A stretch of 44,325 nucleotides of DNA from Actinomycetota bacterium (lineage in GTDB: Bacteria > Actinomycetota > Thermoleophilia > Solirubrobacterales > JACPNS01): assembly GCA_016219715.1 (NCBI GenBank), contig JACRKX010000103.1, positions 1-44,325 of the forward strand, given 5' to 3'. Made by a program: the position numbers and the translations under genes. The notes below the pieces were generated by a model. That model was not told the DNA's origin and made no database searches. It saw nothing but the letters and a program-made list of their open reading frames with translations. This document shows positions 23,185-31,292 of the stretch, one piece after another (within the stretch, counting starts at the first letter, position 1; each line of letters opens with the position of its first letter).

Positions 23185-24477
23185 TCAAGGCTCGCCGGTT
23201 GCGCCGGTTATGCGGTCGCGGCCGAGCTCGGCGTCCTGCCCGATCGCCTTCAGGTTGCCGCTCTCGATCTGTGTGATGAGATCGATCGCGTCCTTGCGCG
23301 TGCGCAGCGTGTGATCGAGCAACGTCGCGCGCTGCTCCTCTGAGAGCGACTCGACCGGCATCGTCGAGACGTAGTCCTTCGTGTAAAGCTTGAGCGCCAC
23401 GGGACCCTCGTATGGCAATCCGCGATAGACGGTGACCAAGCCGTGTTCGTCGGTTCCGAGGAAGTAGACGTTGAGCGACGCCGCGGCGGCGCCGATCGCG
23501 GCCAGCAGAAAGATCACTACGGCAAAGCCGATGCCCAGAAGCTTGCGCGAGCGGCGCCTGCGCTGCTGCTGATCGGCGGTCGCCGTGGCACCCGCGATCG
23601 GGCGAACGGCATGGCCGTTGCCACCGGCCGCGTGCGTCTCGGGCTGCCTGCGCGACGCCCCGGCGGGCTGCGGCTCGGACACCGGCGGCGGGGCAACGGC
23701 CGGCGCTACGACGGTCTCGGAGCCGGTCGACGATTCGCTGCCTGCCTCAGTCGTGGGTTTGCCTGTGCCGGCCACCCGGAATGCCACGACGGTGATGTTG
23801 TCGACCCCGCCCGCGGCATTGGCACGCGCGATCAACTCCTCGGCGACCGAGCGCATCGGCTCGCCGCTGCCGGCGACCTCCGCGATCTGCGCGTCGTCGA
23901 CCATTCCGGTCAGCCCGTCGCTACAGAGCAGATAGACATCGCCGTCGCGCACGCTGTGGGTGAGGGTGTCGACCTCGACGTCGGGCTCGGGCCCGAGCGC
24001 GCGAGTGAGAATCGAACGCTGCGGATGCACCTCGGCCTCGGCTTCTGTGATCGCGCCGCGACGCACCATCTCGCCGACCAGCGAGTGGTCGGTCGTCAGG
24101 CGCGTCAGTTCGCCGTCGCGCAGCCGGTAGGCACGGCTGTCTCCAACATGGGCGAGCGTCAGCTCTTCGTCGCCAAGCAGCGCGGCCGTCAGCGTGGTGC
24201 CCATCCCCTGGCGCGACTGGTCGGAGATCGACTGGTCATGGATCTCGCGATTCGCGGCTTCGACCGCGGCAGACATACGCACCTCGGGCGCAAGCGATTC
24301 GTTGAGCGGCTCGGCGAAGGCCTCGACGGCAATCCGTGACGCGACCTCTCCGGCCTGCGCGCCGCCCATGCCATCGGCCACGACGAACAGGGGCGAGCGA
24401 ACGAAGTAGGAGTCCTCGTTGGCGCGGCGCATCCGCCCGACATCACTGGCGGCGGCGTGATCGGTCACCCGCAGCAT
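23185..24477 (-). CDS. pstP: PP2C-family Ser/Thr phosphatase PstP
   Basis: 430 residues. Catalytic PPM domain (about 5-240) with metal-site motifs DVGRMRRANEDSYFV, VVADGMGGAQAGEVAS, HVGDSRAYRL, CSDGLTGMVDD and DNITVV. A Pro/Ala-rich linker leads to one TM (about 300-325) and a ~100-residue outer domain, the same architecture as mycobacterial PstP. It dephosphorylates the Ser/Thr kinases and their substrates. Start ATG at 24477 has GAGGAG at 7 nt spacing. It is the only phosphatase against two kinases encoded in the operon and a third just outside. Confidence 0.95.
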   Translation of the reverse strand: MLRVTDHAAASDVGRMRRANEDSYFVRSPLFVVADGMGGAQAGEVASRIAVEAFAEPLNESLAPEVRMSAAVEAANREIHDQSISDQSRQGMGTTLTAALLGDEELTLAHVGDSRAYRLRDGELTRLTTDHSLVGEMVRRGAITEAEAEVHPQRSILTRALGPEPDVEVDTLTHSVRDGDVYLLCSDGLTGMVDDAQIAEVAGSGEPMRSVAEELIARANAAGGVDNITVVAFRVAGTGKPTTEAGSESSTGSETVVAPAVAPPPVSEPQPAGASRRQPETHAAGGNGHAVRPIAGATATADQQQRRRRSRKLLGIGFAVVIFLLAAIGAAAASLNVYFLGTDEHGLVTVYRGLPYEGPVALKLYTKDYVSTMPVESLSEEQRATLLDHTLRTRKDAIDLITQIESGNLKAIGQDAELGRDRITGATGEP

Positions 24478-24528
24478 CCCGTCGCTCCTCTTCGGGTCGC
24501 ACGCTGCCCGATCGCACTATTCATGGCG

Positions 24529-24999
24529 TCATTCCTCATATCTGAATTCGGTGTCGCCGATCGTGATCCGGTCTCCCGGCGCCAGCCGCTCGGCCGCTGC
24601 GACACGCGAGCCGTTGAGATAGGTGCCGTTGGTCGAGCCGAGATCTTCGAGAAAGTTATACGGGCCACGCGGCGCGATCCGCGCGTGCCGGGCCGAGGCA
24701 AAGGGGTCCTCGACGATCACCTCCGCCGGCCGGTCGCGTCCGAGCAGTAGGCCGCCGGTCAGGTCGAAGCTGCTGCCAGTCTCGTAGTTGCGTGCCGCGA
24801 CGACCGTCAGGCGCGGGTGTACGCCACGGCGCAGGTCGATCGGAGCGTTGTCGCCGCCGCCCGCCAGCAGCGGGTCGAATTCGCTGCCGCCCGAACCGAC
24901 TGCCAGATCGCGCAGCGAGCCGCGCACCACCCAGACGACGAACAGGAACAGCAGGATCAGTAGGGCGAACTTCAGCGCCACCGCTATCGGTTCGGTCAC
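24529..24999 (-). CDS. fhaB: FHA-domain membrane protein (FhaB/FipA-like)
   Basis: 156 residues. One TM near the N-terminus (about 8-26) and a cytosolic C-terminal FHA domain (about 75-150). FHA contacts are visible as LLLGRDRPAEVIV, SARHARI and DLGSTNGTYLNG. FHA domains bind phosphothreonine; mycobacterial FipA/FhaB links PknB signalling to division and elongation. Start GTG at 24999, 5 nt after the fhaA gene stop. Size and position match FhaB. Confidence 0.93.
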   Translation of the reverse strand: MTEPIAVALKFALLILLFLFVVWVVRGSLRDLAVGSGGSEFDPLLAGGGDNAPIDLRRGVHPRLTVVAARNYETGSSFDLTGGLLLGRDRPAEVIVEDPFASARHARIAPRGPYNFLEDLGSTNGTYLNGSRVAAAERLAPGDRITIGDTEFRYEE

Positions 25000-25004
25000 G
25001 TCGG

Positions 25005-25757
25005 CTACTCCACCACGAAGGTCAGTTCGCTGTTACCGAGCCTGACGCGGTCGCCGGAGTTCAGCACCGTCGCGCCCGACAGTGGCGCTCCGTGCATGTG
25101 GGTGCCGTTGGTCGAGTCGAGGTCCTCCACGTACCACTGGCCGCCGTGGAAGCTGAAGCGCGCGTGACGGCGGGAGATGTTCGGATCGTCGAGCTTCACG
25201 TCGCTGCCGCGGCCGCGGCCGACCACCGTCGATGGCGGGGTAATCGCGTAACGGCGGCCGCCGAACTCGATTACCGCGCGCAGCCGCGGCGCGGCCGACA
25301 GGTCGGCCGGCGGCGCCTCGATGTCACGGGCGTTGTAGACCATCGTGTGACCGGCCCCGGCCGCCGGTGGCGCGTCGGCTTCGGGTGGCGCGTCGGCCAG
25401 CCGCGCCTGGATACCGAAGGTTCCCAGCTCGAGCCGCTTCTCGGTCTCGATCGCCACGCTCGGCCGGCTGATCAGCGAGTAGCCCCGCTTGCGAGCGTGT
25501 TCGAGCAGGTAGAGCGAGAGCTCGCGCGTGAGCCCTTCTTCGTAGTGCGCGAACTGCTCACGGTCGGCCGGTGAGAGATACACGACGAACTCGTTGGGCG
25601 CGTAGGTGCGCGAGACCGAGGCGGCGCGATGGCCATCCATCTCGCGCGCGAGCTTGCGCGCAAGTTCGATCGGCTGCACTTCGGACTTGAAGGCCGTCTT
25701 GAAGCCGCCTTCAATCAGCTGTTCGAGCTTCGATTCGAGGTTCTTGAGAAAACTCAC
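25005..25757 (-). CDS. fhaA: FhaA: DUF3662 plus FHA domain protein
   Basis: 250 residues. N-terminal DUF3662 domain (about 1-120: LESKLEQLIEGGFKTAFKSE, ELARKLAREMD) and C-terminal FHA domain (about 160-250; VVGRGRGSDVKL, SRRHARF, DLDSTNGTHMHG). Mycobacterial FhaA binds phosphorylated MviN and regulates peptidoglycan synthesis. This version is short because the long low-complexity middle region of mycobacterial FhaA is missing. The start overlaps the stop of the polytopic kinase by 4 nt. Confidence 0.93.
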   Translation of the reverse strand: MSFLKNLESKLEQLIEGGFKTAFKSEVQPIELARKLAREMDGHRAASVSRTYAPNEFVVYLSPADREQFAHYEEGLTRELSLYLLEHARKRGYSLISRPSVAIETEKRLELGTFGIQARLADAPPEADAPPAAGAGHTMVYNARDIEAPPADLSAAPRLRAVIEFGGRRYAITPPSTVVGRGRGSDVKLDDPNISRRHARFSFHGGQWYVEDLDSTNGTHMHGAPLSGATVLNSGDRVRLGNSELTFVVE

Positions 25758-27475
25758 GAGAGGCCAAAAACCCTACCGCCGCGACGGCCGAATGCGGCTA
25801 CCAGCAGCAGAACCGACGTAGCCGCCAGCGGCGCGGCGATCAGCGTCAGCGGAGGCACCATCGCACCCAGCAGCGTCCCGGCCGCAACGTGCGCCGCGAT
25901 CGCGCCGGCCGTCAGCAGCGTCCACCACAACAGACGGGCTCGCCGGCGCCACAGCAGCACGGCGACCGAGCCGGCCAGCGCCCACACCAGCAGCGCTCCA
26001 AAGTAGGCGAGCGTCGCAAAACCCTGAAGCCCGTCGAGCGCGTTGGGGAGGGACTGCGCCACGGCGTCGCCGGACGGCGTTCCGCGTGGCGCGGCGAGCA
26101 GCAACGCCTCCCCGCTGACCGCCTGCAACGTCAGCACCCAGAGAAAGGCAGCTACTCCCCACAGCGCTCCGGCCACGCCGTCGGGCCACAGCAGGGCACG
26201 CAGCCGGCCGGTCGCGACCGGCATCGAGGTGGCTACCGCCGAGGCAACGCCGGCCACGCAAGCGGCCAGCAACACGAACAGCGCGGCGCCGTCATATCCA
26301 TCTGCGATCAACACCACCGATCCGGCGCACATCGCCGGCGCCCACCCCGCACGTGGCAGCAGACAGACAAGCAGCGCCGGCAGGGCGATCGGCGGGCCGG
26401 TGAGCGGCACCCCAGCGGCCAGCAACAGCAGCGCGGCGGCGAGCGCGGCGAGCGCGGCGCAGCTCAACCGCAGGCTCCAGGGCGTTTCGGCGCCGAGCAC
26501 CTCGGCGGTGATCGCACGGCCGCGGGCCAGCGATCCGCTGGTCGCTGAAGCGGGAGACGAGCGCGGGCCACGCTTCAGCAAACGGCGCAGCCACGCCAGC
26601 GGACCGCGCGAGTGAAGCTCGTCCGAGAGCAGCGGCAGCGCGTTCTCGAGCTCTGCGGCAAGCTCAGCTAGCGGCGGTCGCAACTCGGGATCGGACTCGA
26701 GACAGCGATCTATGCAGCGCGACAGCGCGATCGGTAGATCGCGGCGCACCCGCGCCAGGCGTCCACGGCGGCCGGCGGCCGGCGGCGAATCGGCGAAGCA
26801 CTCGAAGAGCACGAGCGCCAGCGAATACACGTCGCCGGCCGGCGCGGCCTCGTCGCCGGCCTCCTGCTCGGGCGCCACGTAGCCGCGCGATCCGGCGTGC
26901 GGTCCGCTGCCGCCTTCACGGTCGACGATGCTCGAGATGCCGAAGTCCATCAGTTTGGCCGGCTGCGCGCGCCAGCCCGCGACGCCGTCGATCCACTCGC
27001 CGGTCACCATCACGTTGGCCGGTTTGACGTCGCGGTGTACGACACCCTGCGCGTGGGCGTGGGCAAGGGCCTCGCAAAGCGCCATGCCGATCCGGCCGCA
27101 GTCGTGATCGCTGAGATAGCCGTCGTCGATCAGCACGTCGAGCGTGCTGCCATGCACCAGCTCGCCGATCATGTAAATGCGGTCCCGCTCGGCGACGATC
27201 TCGTAGAGGCTGACGATTGCCGGATGGTTGAGGCGGGCCGTCGCACGCGCCTCGCGCAGCGCGTCGGCGGCGTCGCTCACGTCGCCACTGACAGGCAACT
27301 CCTTGATCGCGACGGAGCGTTCGAGCAGCATGTCGAACCCCTCCCAAACCGTGCCGAAGCCACCGCTGCCGAGCGGCACCAGCAGCTCGAAGCGGTCGCG
27401 CAGCAGTGCTCCCTGTCCGCTGCGCGGCCGGTCGCGCATGACCGCTTCGCGCAGCGCCTGCGTACGGATTCCCAT
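25754..27475 (-). CDS. Ser/Thr protein kinase with polytopic C-terminal membrane domain
   Basis: 573 residues from the ATG at 27475; ATGs at 27553 (+26 aa) and 27439 are alternatives. The kinase domain begins at about residue 25 of this start, with LGSGGFGTVWEGFD, VAIKELP, HRDVKPANVMV, MDFGIS and GSRGYVAPEQ. A shortened catalytic domain runs to about 285, followed by a linker with many Arg residues. Then come eight or nine hydrophobic segments filling the last ~240 residues; no extracellular sensor domain is present. It is the first gene of the fhaA-fhaB-pstP-rodA-pbpA-pknB-ddl operon and may do the job of PknA, which is absent. A sensor role for the membrane domain is inference. Confidence 0.85.
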   Translation of the reverse strand: MGIRTQALREAVMRDRPRSGQGALLRDRFELLVPLGSGGFGTVWEGFDMLLERSVAIKELPVSGDVSDAADALREARATARLNHPAIVSLYEIVAERDRIYMIGELVHGSTLDVLIDDGYLSDHDCGRIGMALCEALAHAHAQGVVHRDVKPANVMVTGEWIDGVAGWRAQPAKLMDFGISSIVDREGGSGPHAGSRGYVAPEQEAGDEAAPAGDVYSLALVLFECFADSPPAAGRRGRLARVRRDLPIALSRCIDRCLESDPELRPPLAELAAELENALPLLSDELHSRGPLAWLRRLLKRGPRSSPASATSGSLARGRAITAEVLGAETPWSLRLSCAALAALAAALLLLAAGVPLTGPPIALPALLVCLLPRAGWAPAMCAGSVVLIADGYDGAALFVLLAACVAGVASAVATSMPVATGRLRALLWPDGVAGALWGVAAFLWVLTLQAVSGEALLLAAPRGTPSGDAVAQSLPNALDGLQGFATLAYFGALLVWALAGSVAVLLWRRRARLLWWTLLTAGAIAAHVAAGTLLGAMVPPLTLIAAPLAATSVLLLVAAFGRRGGRVFGLS

Positions 27476-27514
27476 GGGTTGTGTGTTCCACGGCCGCTCG
27501 CGCACGCCTGCAAA

Positions 27515-27531
27515 CACCGCTGCACCAGCGG
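27515..27531. promoter_or_regulatory. Inverted repeat in divergent promoter region
   Basis: ACCGCTG and CAGCGGT flank a 3-nt CAC centre (7-bp stem). It lies between the divergent kinase operon and the gene at 27616, or inside the kinase frame if the kinase starts at 27553. It could be an operator shared by the two transcripts. Confidence 0.3.
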
Positions 27532-27605
27532 TTCCCGCCGTGGCCACGGACATACTTTCAGTTACGATCCTCGCCCAACCACGTGGGTCCCCAAGGGGAT
27601 GTTCA

Positions 27606-27609
27606 GAGG
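27606..27609 (+). promoter_or_regulatory. Ribosome binding site for gene at 27616 with competing hairpin
   Basis: GAGG lies 6 nt before the ATG at 27616 and fixes that start rather than the upstream in-frame codons. A nearby TCCCC (27588-27592) can pair either with GGGGA at 27595-27599 or with the GGGGA at 27608-27612 that forms the ribosome site. Confidence 0.45.
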
Positions 27610-27615
27610 GGATTG

Positions 27616-28686
27616 ATGACTTCAAACTCAGGCAGTGAACAGCGGGTACCGCAGGGCGGCCAACGGTCGCGCGTCGGCCTGCCCGCACACGACGACGTAA
27701 TCCGGCACAGGCTGATCGGCGCGGCGGTCGTCGTCGTTGTGCTCGTGCTCGTCGTGCTGCTCGCCAAGGGCTGCGCCGCCTCGCGCAAGGAGCGCGCGAT
27801 CAAGGACTTCGTCAACCAGACGACCTCGATCCTCGCCCAGTCCAACCAGAGTTCACGCGACTTCTTCGCCCTGCTGCGTACACCCGGCGAGGCCGGCGCC
27901 ACCGAGATCGAGACCTCGATCAACGAACAGCGCTCGCTGGCCAGCGACCTCGTACGCCAGGCCAACAACCTCGACACGCCCGATGAGATGGATCTGGCCC
28001 AGCGCTACCTGGTCGAGACGCTCGAGTTCCGCCGCGACGGCCTGGAACAGATCTCCGATCAGATCGGCAAGGCGCTCGGCGATCAAGACCCAGAGGCTGC
28101 CACCGAGCAGATCGCCGCCGACATGCAGAACTTCCTGACCAGCGACGTGATCTACTCGCAACGTTCCTACGCGTACATGCGCCAGGCCGTCAAAGACGCC
28201 GAGATCGCCGGACTCGACATCCCGACCAGCCGCTTCCTGCCCAGTCTCGACTGGCTCGATCCGGCGATCGTCGAAGACGTGCTCAGCCGTGCCGCCGGCA
28301 ACACGGGCTCCGACACGGCGGTAGCGCCGGGCCTGCATGGGACTGGAATCGTGGCCGTGGCCGCCTCGCCGTCGGGCGCGGCGCTCACCGAGAGCGGCGA
28401 CAACGACCTAGCCAACGCCAAGTCGATCGCCGTAGACGTGCAGAACCAGGGCGAGAACGACGAGACCGACGTCGTCGTCTCACTCTCGATCAGCGGCGCC
28501 GGCACCACGATCCGGCTGCAGGAAACGATCGGATCGATCAAGGCCGGCGAGACCCAAAAGGTCACGATTCCGCTGACACGCACGCCGGCCAAGGGCGCAA
28601 GCGGCACGATGAAGATCGAAGTACGCCGCGTACCCGGCGAAGAGAACACCGACAACAACCGCCAGAGCTTCCCGGTCTCGTTCTAG
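27616..28686 (+). CDS. Single-TM protein with helical outer domain and C-terminal CARDB-like domain
   Basis: 356 residues. Cytoplasmic N-terminus of about 35 residues, one TM at about 37-55 (GAAVVVVVLVLVVLLAKG), then an alpha-helical outer region (about 60-230; polar, with heptad-like spacing), and a beta-rich C-terminal domain from about 260. There SIAVDVQNQGENDETDVVVS and VRRVPGEENTDNNRQSF match the CARDB pattern (cell-adhesion-related domain in bacteria). The start is fixed by GAGG 6 nt upstream. It is divergent from the kinase operon, so co-regulation with cell-wall signalling is possible. Homologues are common in Actinobacteria without known function. Confidence 0.78.
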   Translation: MTSNSGSEQRVPQGGQRSRVGLPAHDDVIRHRLIGAAVVVVVLVLVVLLAKGCAASRKERAIKDFVNQTTSILAQSNQSSRDFFALLRTPGEAGATEIETSINEQRSLASDLVRQANNLDTPDEMDLAQRYLVETLEFRRDGLEQISDQIGKALGDQDPEAATEQIAADMQNFLTSDVIYSQRSYAYMRQAVKDAEIAGLDIPTSRFLPSLDWLDPAIVEDVLSRAAGNTGSDTAVAPGLHGTGIVAVAASPSGAALTESGDNDLANAKSIAVDVQNQGENDETDVVVSLSISGAGTTIRLQETIGSIKAGETQKVTIPLTRTPAKGASGTMKIEVRRVPGEENTDNNRQSFPVSF

Positions 28687-28727
28687 GCGACCGCGCGGCG
28701 ACGCGGGCTTACCGCGTCCGCGGTGGG

Positions 28728-28733
28728 TAGGCT
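28728..28733 (+). promoter_or_regulatory. -10-like box (TAGGCT) for DUF4446 gene
   Basis: TAGGCT ends 7 nt before the ATG at 28741, without a Shine-Dalgarno. It supports 28741 over the alternative GTG at 28723. Confidence 0.4.
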
Positions 28734-28740
28734 GAGGCGC

Positions 28741-29433
28741 ATGACCACTCCCGACGGTCTATACGACTGGCTGGCGCTCGCCGCCGCGGCAACGGCGCTG
28801 CTCGCGCTCCTTCTGCTTGTCGTCAATGCCGTGACGCTGCGCCGGCTACGGCGCGCGCAGAAGCTGGTGCTGGCAGGCTCCGAGCGCGACATCGTCACCC
28901 ATGCCGCCGACCTGCAGCGCGAGTTCGTCACACTGCGCGACTGGCTCGACGAGACGGCCGGCGCGATCGACGAGCGGATGAGCGCCGCCGAGCGACGGCT
29001 CGACGGCTCGATCGCCCACACGGCGATGATTCGCTACGACGCTTACGGCGAGCTGACCGGTCGCCAGAGCAGCTCCGTTGCCCTGGTCGACGACACGCGC
29101 ACGGGAGTGATCGTCACCGCGATCCGCCACCGCAGCCACTCGCACCTCTACGTCAAACAACTACGCAACGGCGAGAGCGACATCGAACTCTCACCCGAAG
29201 AGCGTCAGGTGCTCGAGCAGGCCTTCAGCGAAAGACCGGTCGCCCCGCCGCCGGCCGACGCGCCACCGCCACCGCCGCGCGGGCCGGCCTCTCAGGCGCA
29301 GTCGGATACCGCGCCCCCGACGCCTGAAACACAGTCGCCGCCCGACGGCGAACCGCGCGTCTCGATCGCAACCGCCCAGCAGGCCGGTCAACCTCAGCGG
29401 GTTGGCCGATCGCAACAGATCGCAGGCACATGA
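28741..29433 (+). CDS. DUF4446 family protein
   Basis: 230 residues. One TM at about 8-30 (ALAAAATALLALLLLVVNAV), a basic stretch and coiled coil to about 95, then the DUF4446 core (about 100-165: RYDAYGELTGRQSSSVALVD, GVIVTAIRHRSHSHLYVK). The C-terminal 65 residues are Pro/Gln-rich and disordered. DUF4446 proteins are widespread in Firmicutes and Actinobacteria, often near parA/parB or the replication origin, with no defined role. The gene overlaps the start of pheA by 4 nt (29430-29433). Confidence 0.9.
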   Translation: MTTPDGLYDWLALAAAATALLALLLLVVNAVTLRRLRRAQKLVLAGSERDIVTHAADLQREFVTLRDWLDETAGAIDERMSAAERRLDGSIAHTAMIRYDAYGELTGRQSSSVALVDDTRTGVIVTAIRHRSHSHLYVKQLRNGESDIELSPEERQVLEQAFSERPVAPPPADAPPPPPRGPASQAQSDTAPPTPETQSPPDGEPRVSIATAQQAGQPQRVGRSQQIAGT

Positions 29434-30320
29434 GCGAACCGCTGCCCGCGGTCCGGCCCAACACGATCGCCTTCCTCGGACCGCCCGGAACATTCAGCGA
29501 AGAGGCCCTGCGCAACACCCTCGGGGAGTCGCTCGCCGAGGTCCGGCTGGTGCCCAAGGAAAGCAACCGTGACGTCGTGATGGCCGTCGAGAACGGCGAG
29601 ACCGATGCCGCCTTCGTGCCGATCGAGAACTCCGTCGAAGGAGCTGTCACAGAGACGCTCGACGCGCTGGTCCACGAAGCGCCGAACACCTACATCGCCG
29701 GCGAACTGGTCTGGCCGGTTCACCACTGCCTGATCGCGGGCGACGACCTCACGCTCGATCAGGTCACGTCGGTCGCCTCGCACCCGCAGGCACTGGGCCA
29801 GTGCACGAACTTCATTAACAGCGAGCTGCCGGGCGCGCAGCGTCTCAATTCGGCCTCTACCGCCGAGGCCGTGCGCGAGGCAATCGCGGCCGGCAATGGC
29901 GCGGCGGCGATCGGCTCACGCATCGCGGCCGACTCATACGGCGGCCGTGTCATCGCCGAAGCCGTCGAAGATGTCGAAGGCAACACGACACGCTTCGTCT
30001 GGCTGGCGCAGGGCACGATCGACGGCGACTGGATCGACGACTCCCCTTCGGCGCCACGCAAGACCAGCATCGTCTTCAGTGGCTTCAACGACACTTCGCC
30101 CGGCGCACTCGTTGGCATCCTCTCCGAGCTGGCCTACCGCTCGGTGAACATGTCGAAGATCGAGTCGCGCCCCGAGCGCACGACGCTAGGCCACTACCTG
30201 TTCTTCGCCGATCTCGACGGATCGACCGACGACGTTCCGCTGGCCGATGCGCTGACGGCGATCCGCGGCAAGGTTCGCGAGTTGCGGGTGCTGGGCTCGT
30301 TTCCAACATCGCAGGCATGA
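29430..30320 (+). CDS. pheA: Prephenate dehydratase
   Basis: 296 residues. It converts prephenate to phenylpyruvate in phenylalanine synthesis (cytosol). The catalytic PDT domain (about 10-190) shows AFLGPPGTFSEEAL, VPIENSVEGAVTETLDAL, SHPQALGQC and the TRFVWL motif. The ACT regulatory domain (about 205-290) contains GALVGILSELAYRSVNMSKI and ESRPERTTLGHYLFF, the Phe-binding signature. Monofunctional (no chorismate mutase), as usual for Actinobacteria. It is translationally coupled to the DUF4446 gene. Confidence 0.95.
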   Translation: MSEPLPAVRPNTIAFLGPPGTFSEEALRNTLGESLAEVRLVPKESNRDVVMAVENGETDAAFVPIENSVEGAVTETLDALVHEAPNTYIAGELVWPVHHCLIAGDDLTLDQVTSVASHPQALGQCTNFINSELPGAQRLNSASTAEAVREAIAAGNGAAAIGSRIAADSYGGRVIAEAVEDVEGNTTRFVWLAQGTIDGDWIDDSPSAPRKTSIVFSGFNDTSPGALVGILSELAYRSVNMSKIESRPERTTLGHYLFFADLDGSTDDVPLADALTAIRGKVRELRVLGSFPTSQA

Positions 30321-30404
30321 CCGATCGCCAACGCGACCTCTCGTAACCGGTTTCGTCGCGCACAACCGACGCCGAGATCTGCGCTACGCGTCGCCCCCAG
30401 GCTC

Positions 30405-30410
30405 TACACT
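30405..30410 (+). promoter_or_regulatory. -10-like box (TACACT) for HNH gene
   Basis: TACACT ends 12 nt before the ATG at 30423 in the 102-nt gap after pheA. The same gap holds a weak hairpin (CGCGAC at 30333-30338 with GTCGCG at 30356-30361) that may mark the end of the pheA mRNA. Confidence 0.35.
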
Positions 30411-30422
30411 GCGATCAATCCG

Positions 30423-31202
30423 ATGGCCAGCAAGGCGGCGCCAAGCCTGCGGGACGACCCCGCGGAGCCCGGCGAGGTACCCGGGCTTATCCGTTCGGAA
30501 AGCGAAGGTTTTCCGGCAGCCGGCGAGTTTGCGCCAAAACCGGGCGCGGCAGACCTCTCAGCCAGCCCCTCGACTGGCGTTTTCGCCGATACGCCGCGGC
30601 ACGTTCCGGTCCACTGCGGCAACTCGGCCGGTGGGCTCTCAGGTCGCGTGCTGGTACTGAACGCCAGCTTCGAGCCGATCAACGTCTGCACCGTGCGGCG
30701 CGCGATCGTGCTGATCTTGAAAGAGAAGGCCGAGGTGATCGACGCCATGTCAGGACGCAATGGCGAACTCGAGCTGCACGCCGAGAAGATCTCGATGACC
30801 CGCCCCAGCGTCATCCGGCTGGTCACCTACGTACGGATCCCGTTCCAATCGTTCCGCCGCAAGATCACCCGCCGCGCGGTGTTCGCACGCGACGGCTGGG
30901 AGTGCCAGTACTGCGGCCGCCGCGGCTCGCTGACGATGGACCACATCGTTCCTCGCAGCAAGGGCGGCGAGACCAGCTGGGAGAACGTCGTGGCCTGCTG
31001 CGCCGGCTGCAATCGCCGCAAGGGCGACCGCTCGGTAAGCCAGGCCGGCATGCGTCTGCGTAGCCGGCCGCGCACACCGCACGCGACGATCTTCATCCAC
31101 GTGGCAAGCCCAACGATCCCTAGTTCCTGGCAGCCATACGTGCCGGCATCGGCCCAGAGCGACACCGGCGCCGGCGGACCTCCGGCCGAAGCCGCCGCCT
31201 GA
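30423..31202 (+). CDS. HNH endonuclease family protein
   Basis: 259 residues. The conserved core starts at about residue 75 (VLVLNASFEPINVCTVRRAI) and the HNH motif lies at about 155-205: WECQYCGRRG, MDHIVPRSKGG, then WENVVACCAGCNRRKGDR. His and Asn of the HNH fold and two CxxC pairs for a structural zinc are visible. Members usually begin near that core, so the first ~75 residues here are either an unusual extension or a mis-set start. In-frame GTG codons exist downstream. The extension includes a basic SKAAPSLRDDPAEPGE stretch with no recognisable domain. Such stand-alone HNH proteins are common in Actinobacteria and uncharacterised. Confidence 0.8.
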   Translation: MASKAAPSLRDDPAEPGEVPGLIRSESEGFPAAGEFAPKPGAADLSASPSTGVFADTPRHVPVHCGNSAGGLSGRVLVLNASFEPINVCTVRRAIVLILKEKAEVIDAMSGRNGELELHAEKISMTRPSVIRLVTYVRIPFQSFRRKITRRAVFARDGWECQYCGRRGSLTMDHIVPRSKGGETSWENVVACCAGCNRRKGDRSVSQAGMRLRSRPRTPHATIFIHVASPTIPSSWQPYVPASAQSDTGAGGPPAEAAA

Positions 31203-31239
31203 GCGCGACCGCCTGATCTCCGAGCGCGCAAATCGGATA

Positions 31240-31245
31240 TAGGAT
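31240..31245 (+). promoter_or_regulatory. -10-like box (TAGGAT) for sod
   Basis: TAGGAT is a good actinobacterial -10 and lies 47 nt upstream of the sod ATG, leaving room for a normal leader with the GGAGGAG ribosome site. Confidence 0.4.
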
Positions 31246-31279
31246 CTGCGCCGCAGCCTTTGACCAACCCGTCCCCAAC

Positions 31280-31286
31280 GGAGGAG
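31280..31286 (+). promoter_or_regulatory. Strong Shine-Dalgarno (GGAGGAG) for sod
   Basis: GGAGGAG ends 6 nt before the ATG at 31293 and decides that start against an upstream in-frame alternative at 31260. Confidence 0.8.
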
Positions 31287-31292
31287 AAACCC

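Noticed and set aside
27476-27688. N-terminal extension of the polytopic kinase to 27688
   Set aside because: It would overlap the start, ribosome site and first codons of the divergent gene at 27616, and the added sequence has no kinase-family similarity.
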